Assembly: GCA_046590575.1 (NCBI GenBank)
Contig: JBKJUS010000184.1
Coordinates: forward strand, 1-64,000
Length of the DNA: 64,000 nucleotides
DNA from: DATLNF01 sp046590575
GTDB taxonomy: Bacteria > Actinomycetota > Actinomycetes > BP-191
Direction of reading: 5' to 3'
Position 1 is the first letter of the stretch; each line of letters opens with the position of its first letter. This document shows, in pieces, positions 1-8,614 of this stretch. The notes under the pieces are model-generated. The model was not told where the DNA came from. It saw nothing but the letters and a program-made list of their open reading frames with translations, and searched no databases. Position numbers and translations under genes: made by a program.

Positions 1-651
1 CTGTCCGGGAAGCCGGCGCAGGAGCTGTCGGCAGCGCACCGCGGTAACGCCGTCCAGCTCGTCGTCCATCTCGCCACCGACCGGCTGGCGCCCTACCCCG
101 GCGCCCGCGACGACGACTGGAACGGCCTGCAGTCCCACATCGACACCATGGACCAGCTCCGCCGAGGCTTCCTGTCCGCTGAGGCCCGCCGCCTGCCCGA
201 GCCGGCCCCGACCTACTGCTTCACCCCCAGCGTGTACGACGACAGCCTCGCTCCTGCGGGCGGACATACCGTGTACCTGGCCTGTCCGAGCGCCCCGTTC
301 GACGTCGAGGGCGGATGGGACAGTCAGGCCGAGGGCTTCGCCGACGCGATGGTCGAGCAGGTTGAGCAGCACGCGCCGGGTTTCACCGCGAGCATCCGGG
401 CGCGCACCATACGCACCCCGGCGCTGATGGCCGAGGAGCTGCGCTGGCCAGGCGCGCACCCAATGCAGCTCGATATCAGCCTCGACCAGCTCGCGTTCCT
501 GCGGCCGACGCGGCGGCTGGCCGGACACACCGTGCCAGGCGTCCAAGGGTTGTTCACGTGCGGTGCCTCGACCGCTCCGGTCGGTGGCATCGCCGGCACT
601 AGCGGCAAGGCGGCCGCGCTCCAGGCGCTGAAGCTCCTGACCGCGGACTGA
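1..651 (+). CDS. FAD-dependent oxidoreductase, C-terminal part (5' end outside window)
   Basis: The reading frame is open from base 1 to a TGA at 649-651, so 216 residues are visible and the N-terminal Rossmann FAD motif lies outside the window. The last 40 residues contain GLFTCGASTAPVGGIAGTSG, the C-terminal FAD-contacting segment of the phytoene desaturase / NAD(P)-FAD oxidoreductase superfamily. A first in-frame ATG at 148 is internal, because homologous-looking sequence continues upstream of it. The substrate cannot be assigned. The gene ends 17 bases before the convergent SRPBCC gene. Confidence 0.8.
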   Translation: MSGKPAQELSAAHRGNAVQLVVHLATDRLAPYPGARDDDWNGLQSHIDTMDQLRRGFLSAEARRLPEPAPTYCFTPSVYDDSLAPAGGHTVYLACPSAPFDVEGGWDSQAEGFADAMVEQVEQHAPGFTASIRARTIRTPALMAEELRWPGAHPMQLDISLDQLAFLRPTRRLAGHTVPGVQGLFTCGASTAPVGGIAGTSGKAAALQALKLLTAD

Positions 652-668
652 CCGCCACCGCGTCACGT

Positions 669-1163
669 CTACCGGGGTAGTGCTGCGACGTAGCCAGCGA
701 GCTTGTCCAGCGCCATGTGCCATCCAGCCGCACCGGGTGAGTCCGAAGGAATGCCGGCGTGGGTCAACAGCATCGTCGTACGGCCAGCGGCCTCTCGGAG
801 CTCCACCGTCACGGTGGTGGTCGTGGGATGCCCCTCGGGCATCCCCATGTTCGAGGGCGCCAACACGTTGCGGCCGTCATCACACATGGATTCGGTGTAG
901 ACGAGGCGCTGGTTCGTGACGACCTCGAGATGTTCGCCGGTGAACCACATCCGCATCTCGCCGTTGGGTGTCTGCATCTGCATGCCCACCAGACGACGAC
1001 CGCCGACCCACACGTCCATTGTCACGACGGAGATGGCGGCCCCACCCGGTCCGTACCAGGCCTCGAAGTGCTTCGGTTCGGTCCACAGCTGCCAGATGAG
1101 CGCCGCAGGTTCATCGAAGGTCTGCTCGATCACCACGCCGCTGGGCGAGGTCTTGTTTGTCAT
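669..1163 (-). CDS. SRPBCC/AHSA1-type protein
   Basis: This 164-residue protein has the Aha1-C/START-like pattern: an N-terminal strand with a FDEPAALIWQLWTEP motif, then a TEPKHFEAWYGPGG motif, and a C-terminal helix (GWHMALDKLAGYVAAL). The fold forms a hydrophobic ligand cavity and the ligand is unknown. Its start overlaps the stop of the upstream ArsR gene by four bases, a translationally coupled pair very common in actinobacteria. In such pairs the ArsR protein usually controls the SRPBCC partner. Confidence 0.88.
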   Translation of the reverse strand: MTNKTSPSGVVIEQTFDEPAALIWQLWTEPKHFEAWYGPGGAAISVVTMDVWVGGRRLVGMQMQTPNGEMRMWFTGEHLEVVTNQRLVYTESMCDDGRNVLAPSNMGMPEGHPTTTTVTVELREAAGRTTMLLTHAGIPSDSPGAAGWHMALDKLAGYVAALPR

Positions 1164-1513
1164 CGTCTGTCCTTCGGTGTTCGTTGAAGCTCGGTGAGGT
1201 AGTCGTCCATCCGGTCAAGGCGGGCCTCCCAGACGGGCCGGTACTGCTCCGTCCAGGTCGAGACCTCCTCCAGTGGAGCGGCGTCCAGGGTGCACGGGCG
1301 GAACTGAGCCCGGTGTCCTCGAGTGATCAATCCCGCTCGCTCCAGCACCTTGAGGTGCTTGGAGATCGCCGGCAGCGTCAGGTCGAACGGCTCGGCGAGG
1401 TCGTTCACGTTCGCCTCCCCTTGCACGAGGCGAGCCAAGATCGCCCGACGCGTGGAGTTGGCAAGCGCGGCGAAAGTCTCGCTGAGACGGTCCTGCTGCA
1501 CGACGGCAGCCAT
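1160..1513 (-). CDS. ArsR-family transcriptional regulator
   Basis: A small winged-helix repressor of 117 residues. The core runs from ALANSTRRAILARL through DLAEPFDLTLPAISKHLKVL, the recognition-helix pattern of ArsR proteins. No cysteine metal-binding box is visible in helix alpha3, so metal sensing is not supported. The start at 1513 is chosen over an in-frame ATG at 1531 because GGAG lies five bases upstream of it, while the longer start has no ribosome site. It probably represses itself and the coupled SRPBCC gene. Confidence 0.9.
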   Translation of the reverse strand: MAAVVQQDRLSETFAALANSTRRAILARLVQGEANVNDLAEPFDLTLPAISKHLKVLERAGLITRGHRAQFRPCTLDAAPLEEVSTWTEQYRPVWEARLDRMDDYLTELQRTPKDRR

Positions 1514-1539
1514 GCTCGCTCCATATATCAACGATCGGC

Positions 1540-1553
1540 TAATTAACCAATTA
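1540..1553. promoter_or_regulatory. AT-rich inverted repeat, candidate ArsR operator
   Basis: TAATT-AACC-AATTA is an inverted repeat with five-base arms, 27 bases upstream of the ArsR start, in an AT-rich patch that stands out in high-GC DNA. ArsR repressors typically bind such imperfect AT-rich dyads over their own promoter. It lies exactly at the edge of the broken integrase, so it could also mark an insertion junction. Confidence 0.35.
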
Positions 1554-2169
1554 AGAAACTATACCGACCCGCTTCCACCATCAAGGCCGGCTGCCAAAAG
1601 CGCGACGCATCGTCGCCGGTGTCGTCATCGCCCGGCGGGAGCTTCACGCCCTCGCAGGGGTTGCGCGCCACCAGACCCTTCGCCACCGCGCTCTTGAAGA
1701 TCGCCGATAGCAAACCGTGGTAGTTCGCGATCGTCTTCGGACTAACACCGGCCCGGCGGCGGGCGTTGATCCAGTCCCGGTCATCATCGGCGGTGAAGGC
1801 CTCAAGCGTCGGCTCACCCCCTGACACCGCCCGCAGCCAGCCGACCAACGTCGCGACCTGCGTGAGGTAGCGCGTCTGGGTATCCGGCCCCGCGCTCGTC
1901 AACCGACGCACATACGCGGTGCCGAAGTCGACAAGCGCGTGCACCTCGACAACGTCCGGCTCCGGCTCAGCGCGGAAACCGCGGCCCTTCACCCAACCTT
2001 CCGGCCAGCGGTGTCCGTTGGACTCGACCTGGGCCTGGAACTTCGCCGCGGCCCGTCTGTTGTCGAACGTCTCCGACTGCCACGCGCCGTCGCGGCCGCC
2101 GCCGAGGCGCCACTGCACCTTGAACCCTGACGTCCCGTCCTTGCGCTTGCGTCCCACGATCGTTGCCAT
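1543..2169 (-). pseudogene. Tyrosine integrase, N-terminal fragment
   Basis: Starting at 2169, where a good GGGAGG ribosome site lies seven bases upstream, the frame encodes an integrase N-terminus. It has an arm-type binding domain (MATIVGRKRKDG, VQWRLGGGRDG) and then a SAM-like core-binding domain (WINARRRAGVSPKTIANY, AIFKSAVAKGLVARNPCEGV). Typical proteins continue into a catalytic domain with R-HxxR-Y residues. Here the frame passes into about 20 unrelated residues after about residue 188 and stops, so the catalytic domain is absent. It is a remnant of an integrated element. Confidence 0.75.
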
Positions 2170-2440
2170 CGTCGTCGCCTCCCACGGTCCGGTGATGCCA
2201 CCGGGATGCCATGGAGCCGACGTTCGGGACTCACTCACACAGAAACTGCAGGTCACGCGCCATCTGTGGACAGTGGGCGAGGGGGGACTCACCAACCACT
2301 CGTGGGGCGTTTCCCCCTGGTTGGGAACACGCTCATCGTCAGAGTTGCGGATTTCGACACCATGGTCAACTGGGGAACTCGGACCAGGACGAAGGACGCT
2401 TCAACCACCGAGTTCGCGACCTCTCCCTATCCTGCGGGTC

Positions 2441-3007
2441 GTGCTTCGACTCGACCTGCTTGACGGTGCGAGGTCCGACTTTCAGCGCCGACTGCAGCAG
2501 GTGGAGTCGGAGGACTGGATGTTGCCCACGCCTTGCCCGGACTGGTCAGTGCGCGACCTCGTCAACCACGTTGTCGGCGGCAACTGGCGCTACGTGGCCT
2601 TGCTGCACGGCGCTGCTGGCGACGCTGTGAGGCCCAGCCACGACGAAGACGTGCTTGGCAGTGATCCTCTCGAAGCCTTCATCAACGGAGCGGATGCGGT
2701 GGACGCAGCCTTTCGTGAACCAGGGGCCATGGATCGCGTGGTGCATCATCGCTCAGGCGACATGCCTGCTGAGCGGTTGTTCGTGCTGCGAGTGGCCGAT
2801 TCCGCAATCCACGGCTGGGACTTGGCGAAGGCGGTCAATGGCGATCTCACCATCGACGAAGCCGTCGTCGGCTGGCTCAATGCCATGTTGCCGGCGCTCA
2901 TTCCGGCTCTCGTCCGGGCGGGCTTCTATTCATCAGCCCCTACCGTGCTCCCGTCGGGTGCGGCACAGCAGGCGAGACTGCTTCACCTTGTTGGTCGTGA
3001 GCCGTAG
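2441..3007 (+). CDS. Maleylpyruvate isomerase-like (TIGR03086-type) protein
   Basis: This 188-residue protein matches the mycothiol-dependent maleylpyruvate isomerase/DinB-like family. LDLLDGARSDFQ begins helix 1. TPCPDWSVRDLVNHVVGGNW carries the family's TPCxxWxVRDLxxHV signature. A later RVADSAIHGWDLAKAV carries the second conserved histidine (HGWD). Members form a four-helix bundle and some are thiol-dependent. The GTG at 2441 starts the homologous region; the frame is open well upstream but does not resemble the family there. It sits between integrase relics, so it may be cargo. Confidence 0.7.
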   Translation: MLRLDLLDGARSDFQRRLQQVESEDWMLPTPCPDWSVRDLVNHVVGGNWRYVALLHGAAGDAVRPSHDEDVLGSDPLEAFINGADAVDAAFREPGAMDRVVHHRSGDMPAERLFVLRVADSAIHGWDLAKAVNGDLTIDEAVVGWLNAMLPALIPALVRAGFYSSAPTVLPSGAAQQARLLHLVGREP

Positions 3008-3116
3008 TCCGGGGCGACCGCCCGCAGGAGGCGGCGCGGCATCACCGGCCACGCCGATATTCTCCCCGAACTCATCGACGGGAACACCAGCCGCTCACCG
3101 CAACGGATCGCGTTCG

Positions 3117-3989
3117 CTAGGCCTGCCAAACTGCAGCCACGAGCGGGCTGGCGAGTGACCGTTCGCGGACACACAGGCCGATGCGAAACTGACGGAGCGC
3201 GGGCCTGACCGGGATCTCGTGGATGCGTTCCCGGAGTGCGCTCTTCTCGAGCACCAGCCTCGGCACGACTCCGACGCCACAGCCGAGGGCTACGAGCGAC
3301 AGGATCGCTTCGTGCCCCTCGATCTCCGAGTACACAGTCGGCGTGACCGCGCGCCGGTCGAACCATTGATCGACGTAGTCGCGTGCAAGGCCATATGTCG
3401 GCAGCACGAACGGTATTGCTGACCAGTCGATCGGGCGGTGTCGGATGGCGTCGTGGACCGGTCCATCGTCGTTGGGGCCGACGAAGACGACCGGCGTGGT
3501 AGTGAGCACCCGGCTGACGATGCCGGCGGGAAGCCGGTCGGGGAGCGCGGCGATGCTCACGTCGATGTCGCCACCCCGGAGTTGATCGATGGCGTCCGCC
3601 GCGTAGCCGGTCGCCAGCTCGATGCGGACGCCAGGATGCGCCCGTCGAACACGGTTCATCAGGTCGGGCACGATGCTCTGGGCGGCGGTGACCGTGCAGT
3701 ACATGTGGACGGTGCCCGTCAGCACGCCATGGCTCGGGGCGCGTTCGGCTTCGAAGCGATGCCACTCCTCGAGCACGGTCATCGCGTGACGCCGAAACGC
3801 CTCGCCTGCTGGGGTGAGGGTGACCTTGTGGTGCTCGCGCTCGAACAGTGGCTCGTCCAGTTGGGACTCGAGCCGCTGGACCGATCGGCTGAGGGCCGAG
3901 GCGCTGATGTGGCAGGCACGAGCAGCCCGCCCGAAGTGCAGGGTGCGGGCGAGCTCGACGAACTGCCGCAGCGGCTCGTACTCATTCAC
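3117..3989 (-). CDS. LysR-family regulator, IlvY-like
   Basis: This protein has 290 residues. An N-terminal winged helix (QFVELARTLHFGRAARACHI, then SASALSRSVQRLESQLDEPL) is followed by a periplasmic-binding-like effector domain. The helix-turn-helix with HFGRAA..ALSR.VQRLE strongly recalls IlvY. It is transcribed divergently from a ketol-acid reductoisomerase gene 77 bases away, the same arrangement as ilvY-ilvC in enteric bacteria. There IlvY activates ilvC in response to acetohydroxy acids. An equivalent role is inferred. Confidence 0.85.
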   Translation of the reverse strand: MNEYEPLRQFVELARTLHFGRAARACHISASALSRSVQRLESQLDEPLFEREHHKVTLTPAGEAFRRHAMTVLEEWHRFEAERAPSHGVLTGTVHMYCTVTAAQSIVPDLMNRVRRAHPGVRIELATGYAADAIDQLRGGDIDVSIAALPDRLPAGIVSRVLTTTPVVFVGPNDDGPVHDAIRHRPIDWSAIPFVLPTYGLARDYVDQWFDRRAVTPTVYSEIEGHEAILSLVALGCGVGVVPRLVLEKSALRERIHEIPVRPALRQFRIGLCVRERSLASPLVAAVWQA

Positions 3990-3993
3990 GATG

Positions 3994-4008
3994 TTGCACT
4001 CTGCGCAA
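3994..4008. promoter_or_regulatory. Candidate LysR operator TTGC-N7-GCAA
   Basis: A perfect dyad TTGC-N7-GCAA lies directly beside the start of the regulator and contains the T-N11-A core that LysR proteins recognise. A further TTGC follows at 4016-4019 before an AAACGTTT palindrome at 4020-4027. IlvY operators in enterics also contain TTGCAA elements. Assignment is by eye only. Confidence 0.45.
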
Positions 4009-4031
4009 TGTGGGATTGCAAACGTTTCGCT

Positions 4032-4057
4032 GTACGCACCATAAGCCGTGAGCGTAC
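4032..4057. promoter_or_regulatory. Inverted repeat GTACGC-N14-GCGTAC upstream of reductoisomerase
   Basis: Two perfect six-base arms are separated by 14 bases and end nine bases before the reductoisomerase ATG. The dyad may be a second regulator site or a 5' leader hairpin. It covers where the promoter start or ribosome site would lie; no clear Shine-Dalgarno sequence is seen. Confidence 0.3.
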
Positions 4058-4066
4058 AACGACGGT

Positions 4067-5527
4067 ATGGAATCGAACGTCTTCGACCTCATCGACATCG
4101 AACTCGCTGGCACCACGGAGCGGGTGCTCACCGGGGGACGGAACCTGTTCCCGCTCCTCCCCGAGGCCTTTGCTGGCATTCAACGCATCGGGGTGATCGG
4201 CTGGGGACCGCAAGGCCGGGCCCAGGCGATGAACCTGCGCGACTCGTTGGCCGGGTGCGGCATCGAGGTCGCGGTCGGCCTGCGGGCGGGATCACCCTCG
4301 TTCGACGAGGCGCATGCCGAGGGGTTCTCGGAGGCAGATGGCACGCTCGGCGAGATGTTCGAGGTGATCCGTTCGTCGGACCTCGTGATCCTGTTGATCG
4401 CCGACGCCGCGTTGGCCGACCGCCACGAGGAGATCTTCGGGGCCCTCAAGCCTGGCGCGATCATCGGACTGTCACACGGGTTCCTACTCGCCCACCTACA
4501 GGCGCAGCATCGAGACTTCCCGCCGAACACCTCGGTGGTGGCGGTCTGCCCGAAGGGCATGGGGGCATCGGTTCGGCGTCTCTACGAGCAAGGCCGAGAC
4601 GTCGACGGGGCGGGCATCAACTGCAGCGTCGCGGTGCACACCGACGCCGACGGCCGCGCGAGCGACATCGCCTTGGGGTGGGCGGTCGGGCTCGGTGCCC
4701 CGTTCATCTTCGAGACCACGCTCGAGTCCGAGTACCTCTCCGACATCTCGGGCGAACGGGCGATCCTGTTGGGTATCCCGCATGCCATCGCGGAGGCGGT
4801 GTACCGCCGCTGCATCGAGCTCGGCGACTCGCCGACGCGCGCGTTCGTGCGCTCGACCGAGTCGATGACCGGTCCCCTGGCTCGGGCGATTTCAGGCGGC
4901 GGCCTCCGGGCCGTGACCGGGGGCTTCAGCGGCGACGACCGCCGCACGTTCGAGGATGCCTATTGCGCGACGTATCACGCCTTCACTCCATTGATCGATG
5001 AGCTCTACGACGAGGTCCGTTCCGGCAACGAGGTCGCCAGCGTCCGCCTCGCGGCCGGCCGTCTTCGGCGCGCACCGATGTCGACGGTGGATGGCAGCCG
5101 TATGTGGGCCGTCGGCCGACAGGTGCGCGAGCAGCGCGACGAGCTCGCTGTGACCATCGATCCGCTAACGGCCGGCATCTTCTGTGGAGCGATGATGGCC
5201 CAGGTCGACGTTTTCGAGGACGCCGGCCATCCATGGTCGGAGATCGCCAACGAATCGATCATCGAGCTGGTGGATTCGCTTATCCCGTACATGCACGCCC
5301 GAGGCGTCGCCTACATGATCGACAACTGCTCGACCACCGCACGCCTCGGTGCCCGCAAGTGGGGCCCCCGGTTCGAGGCGGCCATCACGCAGCAGGTGTT
5401 CCCCACCCTCGACGACGCCGGCGACCGCGACGACACACTTATCAAGCAGCTCGACGAACACCCCATCCACGACGTGCTCGCCGCCATCGGTCGCTACCGG
5501 CCATCGGTGAACATCGCAGTGTCGTGA
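4067..5527 (+). CDS. ilvC: Ketol-acid reductoisomerase, class II (plant-type)
   Basis: At 486 residues this is the long class II form; the usual actinobacterial class I enzyme has about 340. It converts acetolactate or acetohydroxybutyrate to dihydroxy acids with Mg2+ and NADPH in valine/isoleucine synthesis. The Rossmann motif is GVIGWGPQGRAQAMNLRD (residues about 43-60). Downstream come SHGFLLAHLQ, VCPKGMGASVRRLY, GERAILLG and, near the C-terminus, ESIIELVDSL and DNCSTTARLGARKW. These resemble plant chloroplast enzymes more than E. coli IlvC. It is flanked by integrase relics and its stop abuts one, suggesting transfer. Confidence 0.93.
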   Translation: MESNVFDLIDIELAGTTERVLTGGRNLFPLLPEAFAGIQRIGVIGWGPQGRAQAMNLRDSLAGCGIEVAVGLRAGSPSFDEAHAEGFSEADGTLGEMFEVIRSSDLVILLIADAALADRHEEIFGALKPGAIIGLSHGFLLAHLQAQHRDFPPNTSVVAVCPKGMGASVRRLYEQGRDVDGAGINCSVAVHTDADGRASDIALGWAVGLGAPFIFETTLESEYLSDISGERAILLGIPHAIAEAVYRRCIELGDSPTRAFVRSTESMTGPLARAISGGGLRAVTGGFSGDDRRTFEDAYCATYHAFTPLIDELYDEVRSGNEVASVRLAAGRLRRAPMSTVDGSRMWAVGRQVREQRDELAVTIDPLTAGIFCGAMMAQVDVFEDAGHPWSEIANESIIELVDSLIPYMHARGVAYMIDNCSTTARLGARKWGPRFEAAITQQVFPTLDDAGDRDDTLIKQLDEHPIHDVLAAIGRYRPSVNIAVS

Positions 5528-6020
5528 CCGGTCGGGCGACGTGAGCTTCTCGACTGCCGAGGCGACCTCGTGGATGTCGGCCTTGGTGTAGGTGCCCGTG
5601 ACCGATCCTGGCTGATGGCCGGCGAAGGCCTGGGCGACCGCGAACCCGGCCACTCGCTCGACCGCCGTAATGGCCGTGTGCCGTAAGACGTGGGCGGTGA
5701 GGGGCGTCCGTTGTGACCAGGGCACGTGCGCCTGCGCGCGGGTGAATATCCGGTCGTAGGTACGGTCGCTGATCGCCGCCGACGATCCTCGGGACCGAGG
5801 TCGCGTTCGAAGCGCGCTGTCGTCCGGCTTCGTACGAGTTGTAGGTACGTCGCGTCCGCGGCTTGTACCCGGCCGCAACGACGGGCAGGTACTCGGCCAC
5901 TGTCCGCTTGGGCAGTGGCGCAGACCCGTCCCGCCCTGCCGCGACGACGAGGTCGTCGACGGTCAGGCCCATGGCTTCCAGTTCGGCGAGCGCGACCTGT
6001 GCGCGGAGGGACTTGTTCAC
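5528..6020 (-). pseudogene. Tyrosine integrase with large internal deletion and frameshift
   Basis: The GTG at 6020, with GGGAG eight bases upstream, begins an integrase N-terminus (KSLRAQVALAELEAMGLTVDDL, shortened here; then RTVAEYLPVVAAGYKPRTRRTY). Near 5830 the homology jumps to another frame that encodes the catalytic end: LTAHVLRHTAITAV carries HxxR, then FAGHQPG, then TGTYTKAD carries the tyrosine. The central part, including the first catalytic arginine, is missing. No own stop is seen before the fragment runs into the reductoisomerase 3' end at 5527, so that cargo truncated it. Confidence 0.75.
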
Positions 6021-6175
6021 GTGTCCGCTCCCATCAGCCGATCGAGGCACCGCGTGGACCAGATCCGCACCACACCGAGCCCAGGGTTGACGCTGACCAC
6101 GACATCGTCGATGAGACCCAGCCGGTAACGGACACCTCGGGGGACCACCACCCGCATCCGATCGTCGACGTTCAC
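6017..6175 (-). CDS. Small AbrB/MraZ-like protein upstream of integrase relic
   Basis: A 52-codon frame from GTG 6175 (or ATG 6157) overlaps the integrase GTG by three bases (GTGA), as in coupled genes. It includes RVVVPRGVRYRLGL and VVRIWSTRCLDRLM, which recall the swapped-hairpin DNA-binding domain of AbrB/MazE/MraZ proteins (strand, PxxxRxxLG turn, strand, IW). Such small proteins do occur next to actinobacterial integrases. No clear Shine-Dalgarno sequence is seen. It could be an intact remnant of the lost element. Confidence 0.45.
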   Translation of the reverse strand: MNVDDRMRVVVPRGVRYRLGLIDDVVVSVNPGLGVVRIWSTRCLDRLMGADT

Positions 6176-6180
6176 GACCG

Positions 6181-6507
6181 GTGAGTTCGTGGTTCATCCA
6201 CGGACTCATTGGAGGGGCGTTGGGGCGCGAGCTCGGCGAGGACACCGCCTCCGAGCTGGGATCGGCCCGTGACGACCTCGTCTCCTCCCCGCTCTACGGG
6301 CCGCGCGAGCTCCTCGGGGCCCTCGTCGAGCGCGCCGTGCAGGTCGCCGACGAGGACCCGCAGCTCGCGGCCGAAATGATCGCCTCGGTCCAGGCGCGCC
6401 GCGGCCGCTGGGTGCTCCCGTTCGGGATAGACCACGACCTGCAGGCGCTGCTCCCCCGCCTCCCGGCCCCCGAAGCCACACCCTCCTCGCCAACGGAGAT
6501 CTGGTAG
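6181..6507 (+). CDS. Hypothetical protein
   Basis: A 108-residue frame from GTG 6181, not recognised. It begins with SSWFIHGLIGGALGREL, is rich in acidic and leucine residues, and has predicted amphipathic helices around GPRELLGALVERAVQVADED and a C-terminal DHDLQALLPRL. No signal peptide or membrane segment is seen. It diverges from the small AbrB-like frame by five bases. Coding status rests on the amphipathic composition and the uninterrupted high-GC third positions, so it remains uncertain. Confidence 0.45.
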   Translation: MSSWFIHGLIGGALGRELGEDTASELGSARDDLVSSPLYGPRELLGALVERAVQVADEDPQLAAEMIASVQARRGRWVLPFGIDHDLQALLPRLPAPEATPSSPTEIW

Positions 6508-6813
6508 AGCGGCCGCGCCCCTCCTCGGTATCTGCGTTGTCGGCAGCGGGGAATGTCACACCCGCACCATGCGTCGCAGTGGCGATTCTTGAGGTCCATT
6601 CGGTCACATCTTTGTGTCCACAGGATCCGTTCGGCGTTCTGACATGTCCGATCGGCGGCTTCGCATCGAGGCAATGGATACCGCTGGCGTCATCGAGCGC
6701 GATGTTCGCGATCTGGTACGCCAGCGCGGACTGGGCCCCGTGACCAATCGCGGTCATTGACCCACTAACGGCCGCATGCCATCGTTTGGCAGAGGCGACC
6801 TCGGGGGCTGGCA
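6508..6813. other. Intergenic region without recognised gene
   Basis: About 300 bases between the hypothetical gene and the subtilase. Short frames on either strand show no family pattern or ribosome site. It presumably carries the subtilase promoter, but I cannot identify -35/-10 elements. Confidence 0.5.
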
Positions 6814-8142
6814 ATGAGGCGGACGTTTTCCGCGCTGGTGTGCGGCATGGCGCTCGTGTTCGCTGGATCGCCCGCTGCGGTACCGACTGCGAGCGCGGAT
6901 GAGCCCGTCGGTCGCTACGTCGTCGTGCTCCGGCCGTCAGTTGCCGACCCAGGCGCCGTAGCAGCGGACCATGCGCGCCGGTTCGGCGCGGCGGTGACCC
7001 ACACGTACCACCACGCGCTGAAGGGTTACGCGGCCGTCATCCCGGCCCGCCGTCTGGCAGATGTCCAATCCGATCCGCGGGTCGTGTACCTCAGCGTCGA
7101 TGAGGAGTTCGCGGCGGCCGATTGTGTGAACCTGATCGACTGCCAGCGGGCCGCGTTCTGGGCGAGGCGAATCGGGACCGACCAGAGCAGCACGGCGTCC
7201 GGGGACGGCAGCGGCGCTGTCGATGTCAACGTCGCTGTTATAGATAGCGGCATTGACCTCACGCATCCCGACCTGAACGTAGTCGGCGGGATGAATTGCC
7301 AAAGCGGCGACAGCTACGCCGACGCGCAAGGGCACGGCACGATCGTGGCCGGCGTGGTCGCCGCTAAGGACAACGGGTTCGGCCGTGTCGGCGCTGCTCC
7401 TGGTGCTCGGCTTTGGTCCGTGCGGGTCCTGAAGAAGAACGGCATTGGGACCTCCGCCTCATTACTGTGCGGGATCGATTGGGTGACCGCGACTCGCACG
7501 GACAGCGACCCCACTAACGACATTGCCGTGGCGAACATGAGTATTGGAGGCAAGGGCAGCGACGACGGGAATTGCGGGCAGGTCACGAAAGGCTTTGGCG
7601 ACGCTCTCCATCGGGCGATCTGCAACTCGACGGCTGCCGGCGTGACCTATGTCGTAGCTGCGGGAAACGAGTCAGCAGATGTGCAACGGCATGTCCCAGC
7701 CGGATACGACGAGGTCCTGAACGTGACGGCTATGGCGGACCGTGACGGCCAGCCGGGTGGGCTCGGTACCGAATCCTGCGAAGCCTCAGCGGCCCCCGAC
7801 GACACTGCCGCCGCGTTCAGCAACTTCGCGTCGCTTGCCACGGACATCGCTCACACAGTTGCGGCATCGGGGGTCTGCATCGGATCGACCATAATCGGCG
7901 GAACATATGGCGGCGGGTCTGGCACAAGCTTCGCTGCGCCAGCGGTAACTGGCCTAATCGCGCTGTGCATCTCCACTGGTGCCTGCGCCGGCCTGACGCC
8001 CGCTCAGATCATCACCAAGATGGTCAGCGACGCCGCGGTCTACAACCAAGCGAACCCCGACTACGGCTTCACCGGGGACCCGCAGCACAGTCCTGCTGCC
8101 GGGAAGTACTACGGGAACCTCGTCCGGGCCAGTCTCTACTAG
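6814..8142 (+). CDS. Secreted subtilisin-family (S8) serine protease
   Basis: This protein has 442 residues. A Sec signal peptide ends near ASA (27). An inhibitor I9 propeptide spans about 33-100, from RYVVVLRPSV to SVDEEF. The catalytic domain has Asp144 (AVIDSGIDLTHPDL), His174 (GHGTIVAGVVA), oxyanion Asn285 (VVAAGNES) and Ser372 (GGGSGTSFAAPAVTG), so it should be active. Cysteines at C104/C110 and others suggest disulfides. It has no C-terminal P-domain or anchor. It stands alone within the accessory region. The exact substrate is unknown. Confidence 0.95.
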   Translation: MRRTFSALVCGMALVFAGSPAAVPTASADEPVGRYVVVLRPSVADPGAVAADHARRFGAAVTHTYHHALKGYAAVIPARRLADVQSDPRVVYLSVDEEFAAADCVNLIDCQRAAFWARRIGTDQSSTASGDGSGAVDVNVAVIDSGIDLTHPDLNVVGGMNCQSGDSYADAQGHGTIVAGVVAAKDNGFGRVGAAPGARLWSVRVLKKNGIGTSASLLCGIDWVTATRTDSDPTNDIAVANMSIGGKGSDDGNCGQVTKGFGDALHRAICNSTAAGVTYVVAAGNESADVQRHVPAGYDEVLNVTAMADRDGQPGGLGTESCEASAAPDDTAAAFSNFASLATDIAHTVAASGVCIGSTIIGGTYGGGSGTSFAAPAVTGLIALCISTGACAGLTPAQIITKMVSDAAVYNQANPDYGFTGDPQHSPAAGKYYGNLVRASLY

Positions 8143-8614
8143 CCACCTGATGTCCCGGCCGTCGTCGGTCTTCGCCGTCGCGGAAGTCATCTCCGAGGGC
8201 CGATGGTGAGACGAGCAAGCGGACGCGAAATCTGGACACGTCAAACCCTGTCAGGTCTAGATATTCGTGTAGGTCTCACAAGCGCTCGTTAACGGGCAGG
8301 GACTCCGCGGATCCGACGGCGACCGGAAACGGTTCTCCCACCCCAGTCGTAATGTCGTATCGGTGGGCAGATCTCACCGCATAGCCGGCCTGCTCGAGCG
8401 AGTGCTGCTCCAAGAGCGCGCCCGCTCCGTGGCAAGCATCTATTCACCCCCTGCCGGCCCTCGGCCCACCACCGGTCAGACCGTGGCGTGGCTGGGTGCG
8501 CCGTCGTACGGCGCCGTTGTGAGCCGTAGCACGCTGCTGTCGTCAGCCCGTGATGCCACGTGGCACCACGGATGATCTTCGGAATCGCCGCGGATGGTCG
8601 CGTAACATCGGTCC
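8143..8614. other. Intergenic region without recognised gene
   Basis: About 470 bases between the subtilase and the toxin-antitoxin-like pair. A 70-residue plus-strand frame at 8363-8575 is low in hydrophobic order and has no ribosome site or family resemblance, so it is not called. The end probably contains the promoter of the DUF433 gene. Confidence 0.5.

Noticed and set aside
1919..2440. Long upstream extension of the maleylpyruvate isomerase-like frame
   Set aside because: It runs opposite the integrase relic and does not resemble the family; homology begins at 2441.
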